Below are positions 5,427-5,622 of a DNA stretch of 5,622 nucleotides, one piece after another. The notes below the pieces were generated by a model that saw only the letters and a program-made list of their open reading frames with translations, had not been told where the DNA came from and searched no databases. Location of the stretch: assembly GCA_014859075.1 (NCBI GenBank), contig JACUUW010000128.1, positions 1 through 5,622 on the forward strand, in the 5' to 3' direction. A program made the position numbers and the translations under genes. The stretch is from Desulforudis sp. (GTDB lineage: Bacteria; Bacillota; Desulfotomaculia; Desulfotomaculales; Desulforudaceae). The stretch's first letter is position 1; the number at the start of each line of letters is the position of its first letter.

Positions 5427-5622
5427 ATCTGATAAGACGCCTCATTATCTCGGCGTAAGCCTCCATGACCCTACCCAGGTCGCGGCGAAACCGGTCCTTA
5501 TCCAGCCGCTCACCGGTAGCCCGGTCCCACAGCCGGCAGGTGTCCGGCGAAATCTCGTCGACGAGCAGCAGTTGCTCTTCACCGCGGGAGACGCCGAACT
5601 CCAGTTTGAAGTCCACCAATTT
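5425..5622 (-). CDS. purC: SAICAR synthetase PurC, C-terminal part (5' end outside window)
   Basis: Phosphoribosylaminoimidazole-succinocarboxamide synthase joins aspartate to CAIR using ATP, giving SAICAR, in the cytoplasmic purine pathway. Only the last 65 residues plus the TAG stop (5425-5427) are visible; the frame is open to the window edge. The visible part starts KLVDFKLEFG and continues with DEISPDTCRLWD, then a KDRFRRDLG stretch. These are the highly conserved C-terminal signature blocks of the PurC family, including the SAICAR synthetase signature around LVDFKLEFG. The C-terminus ends RRLIR, where the family normally ends, so the 3' end looks intact. It is the most upstream gene seen, and its stop codon overlaps the ribosome binding site of purF, which starts 10 bp later. 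The identification rests on motif recognition and operon context, and both agree. Confidence 0.96.
   Translation of the reverse strand, partial: KLVDFKLEFGVSRGEEQLLLVDEISPDTCRLWDRATGERLDKDRFRRDLGRVMEAYAEIMRRLIR

Overview
The window is a GC-rich stretch in which every recognisable gene lies on the minus strand. It is most of a de novo purine biosynthesis operon. In transcription order (right to left) it holds the 3' end of purC (5425-5622), purF (3984-5414), purM (2924-3982), purN (2270-2920), purH (611-2152) and the 5' end of purD (1-284). Together these supply the first step (PurF), glycine and first formyl addition (PurD, PurN), AIR formation (PurM), SAICAR formation (PurC) and the last two steps to IMP (PurH). 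The FGAM synthase genes (purS/Q/L) that sit between purC and purF in Bacillus subtilis are absent here and must lie elsewhere.

The organism is probably a Firmicute of the Peptococcaceae/Desulfotomaculum-Desulforudis type. The reasons are the C-F-M-N-H-D gene order, the B. subtilis-type PurF (11-residue propeptide before the catalytic Cys and four Fe-S ligand cysteines), clean GGAGG-like ribosome binding sites, and high GC. This taxonomic call is an inference and is uncertain below the phylum.

The upstream junctions are very tight: 10 bp between purC and purF, 1 bp between purF and purM (GTG start), and 3 bp between purM and purN. Two junctions are loose, and both hold repeats. The purN-purH gap (2153-2269) is filled by a degenerate 7-bp-period array that runs into purN and supplies its last residues and stop codon. 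The purH-purD gap (285-610) holds a small cluster of REP/MITE-like inverted repeats (about 331-443) and about 165 bp that I cannot assign.

The left edge is odd. The purD reading frame carries a 55-bp exact repeat at a 114-bp offset (1-55 and 115-169), in frame, replacing the sequence expected after the GPEAPL motif. It is either a real internal duplication or, more likely, an assembly artefact at a contig end. I found no novel multi-gene system. The genes are ordinary housekeeping enzymes, and the points of interest are the repeats, the odd purD end and the start-codon choices.
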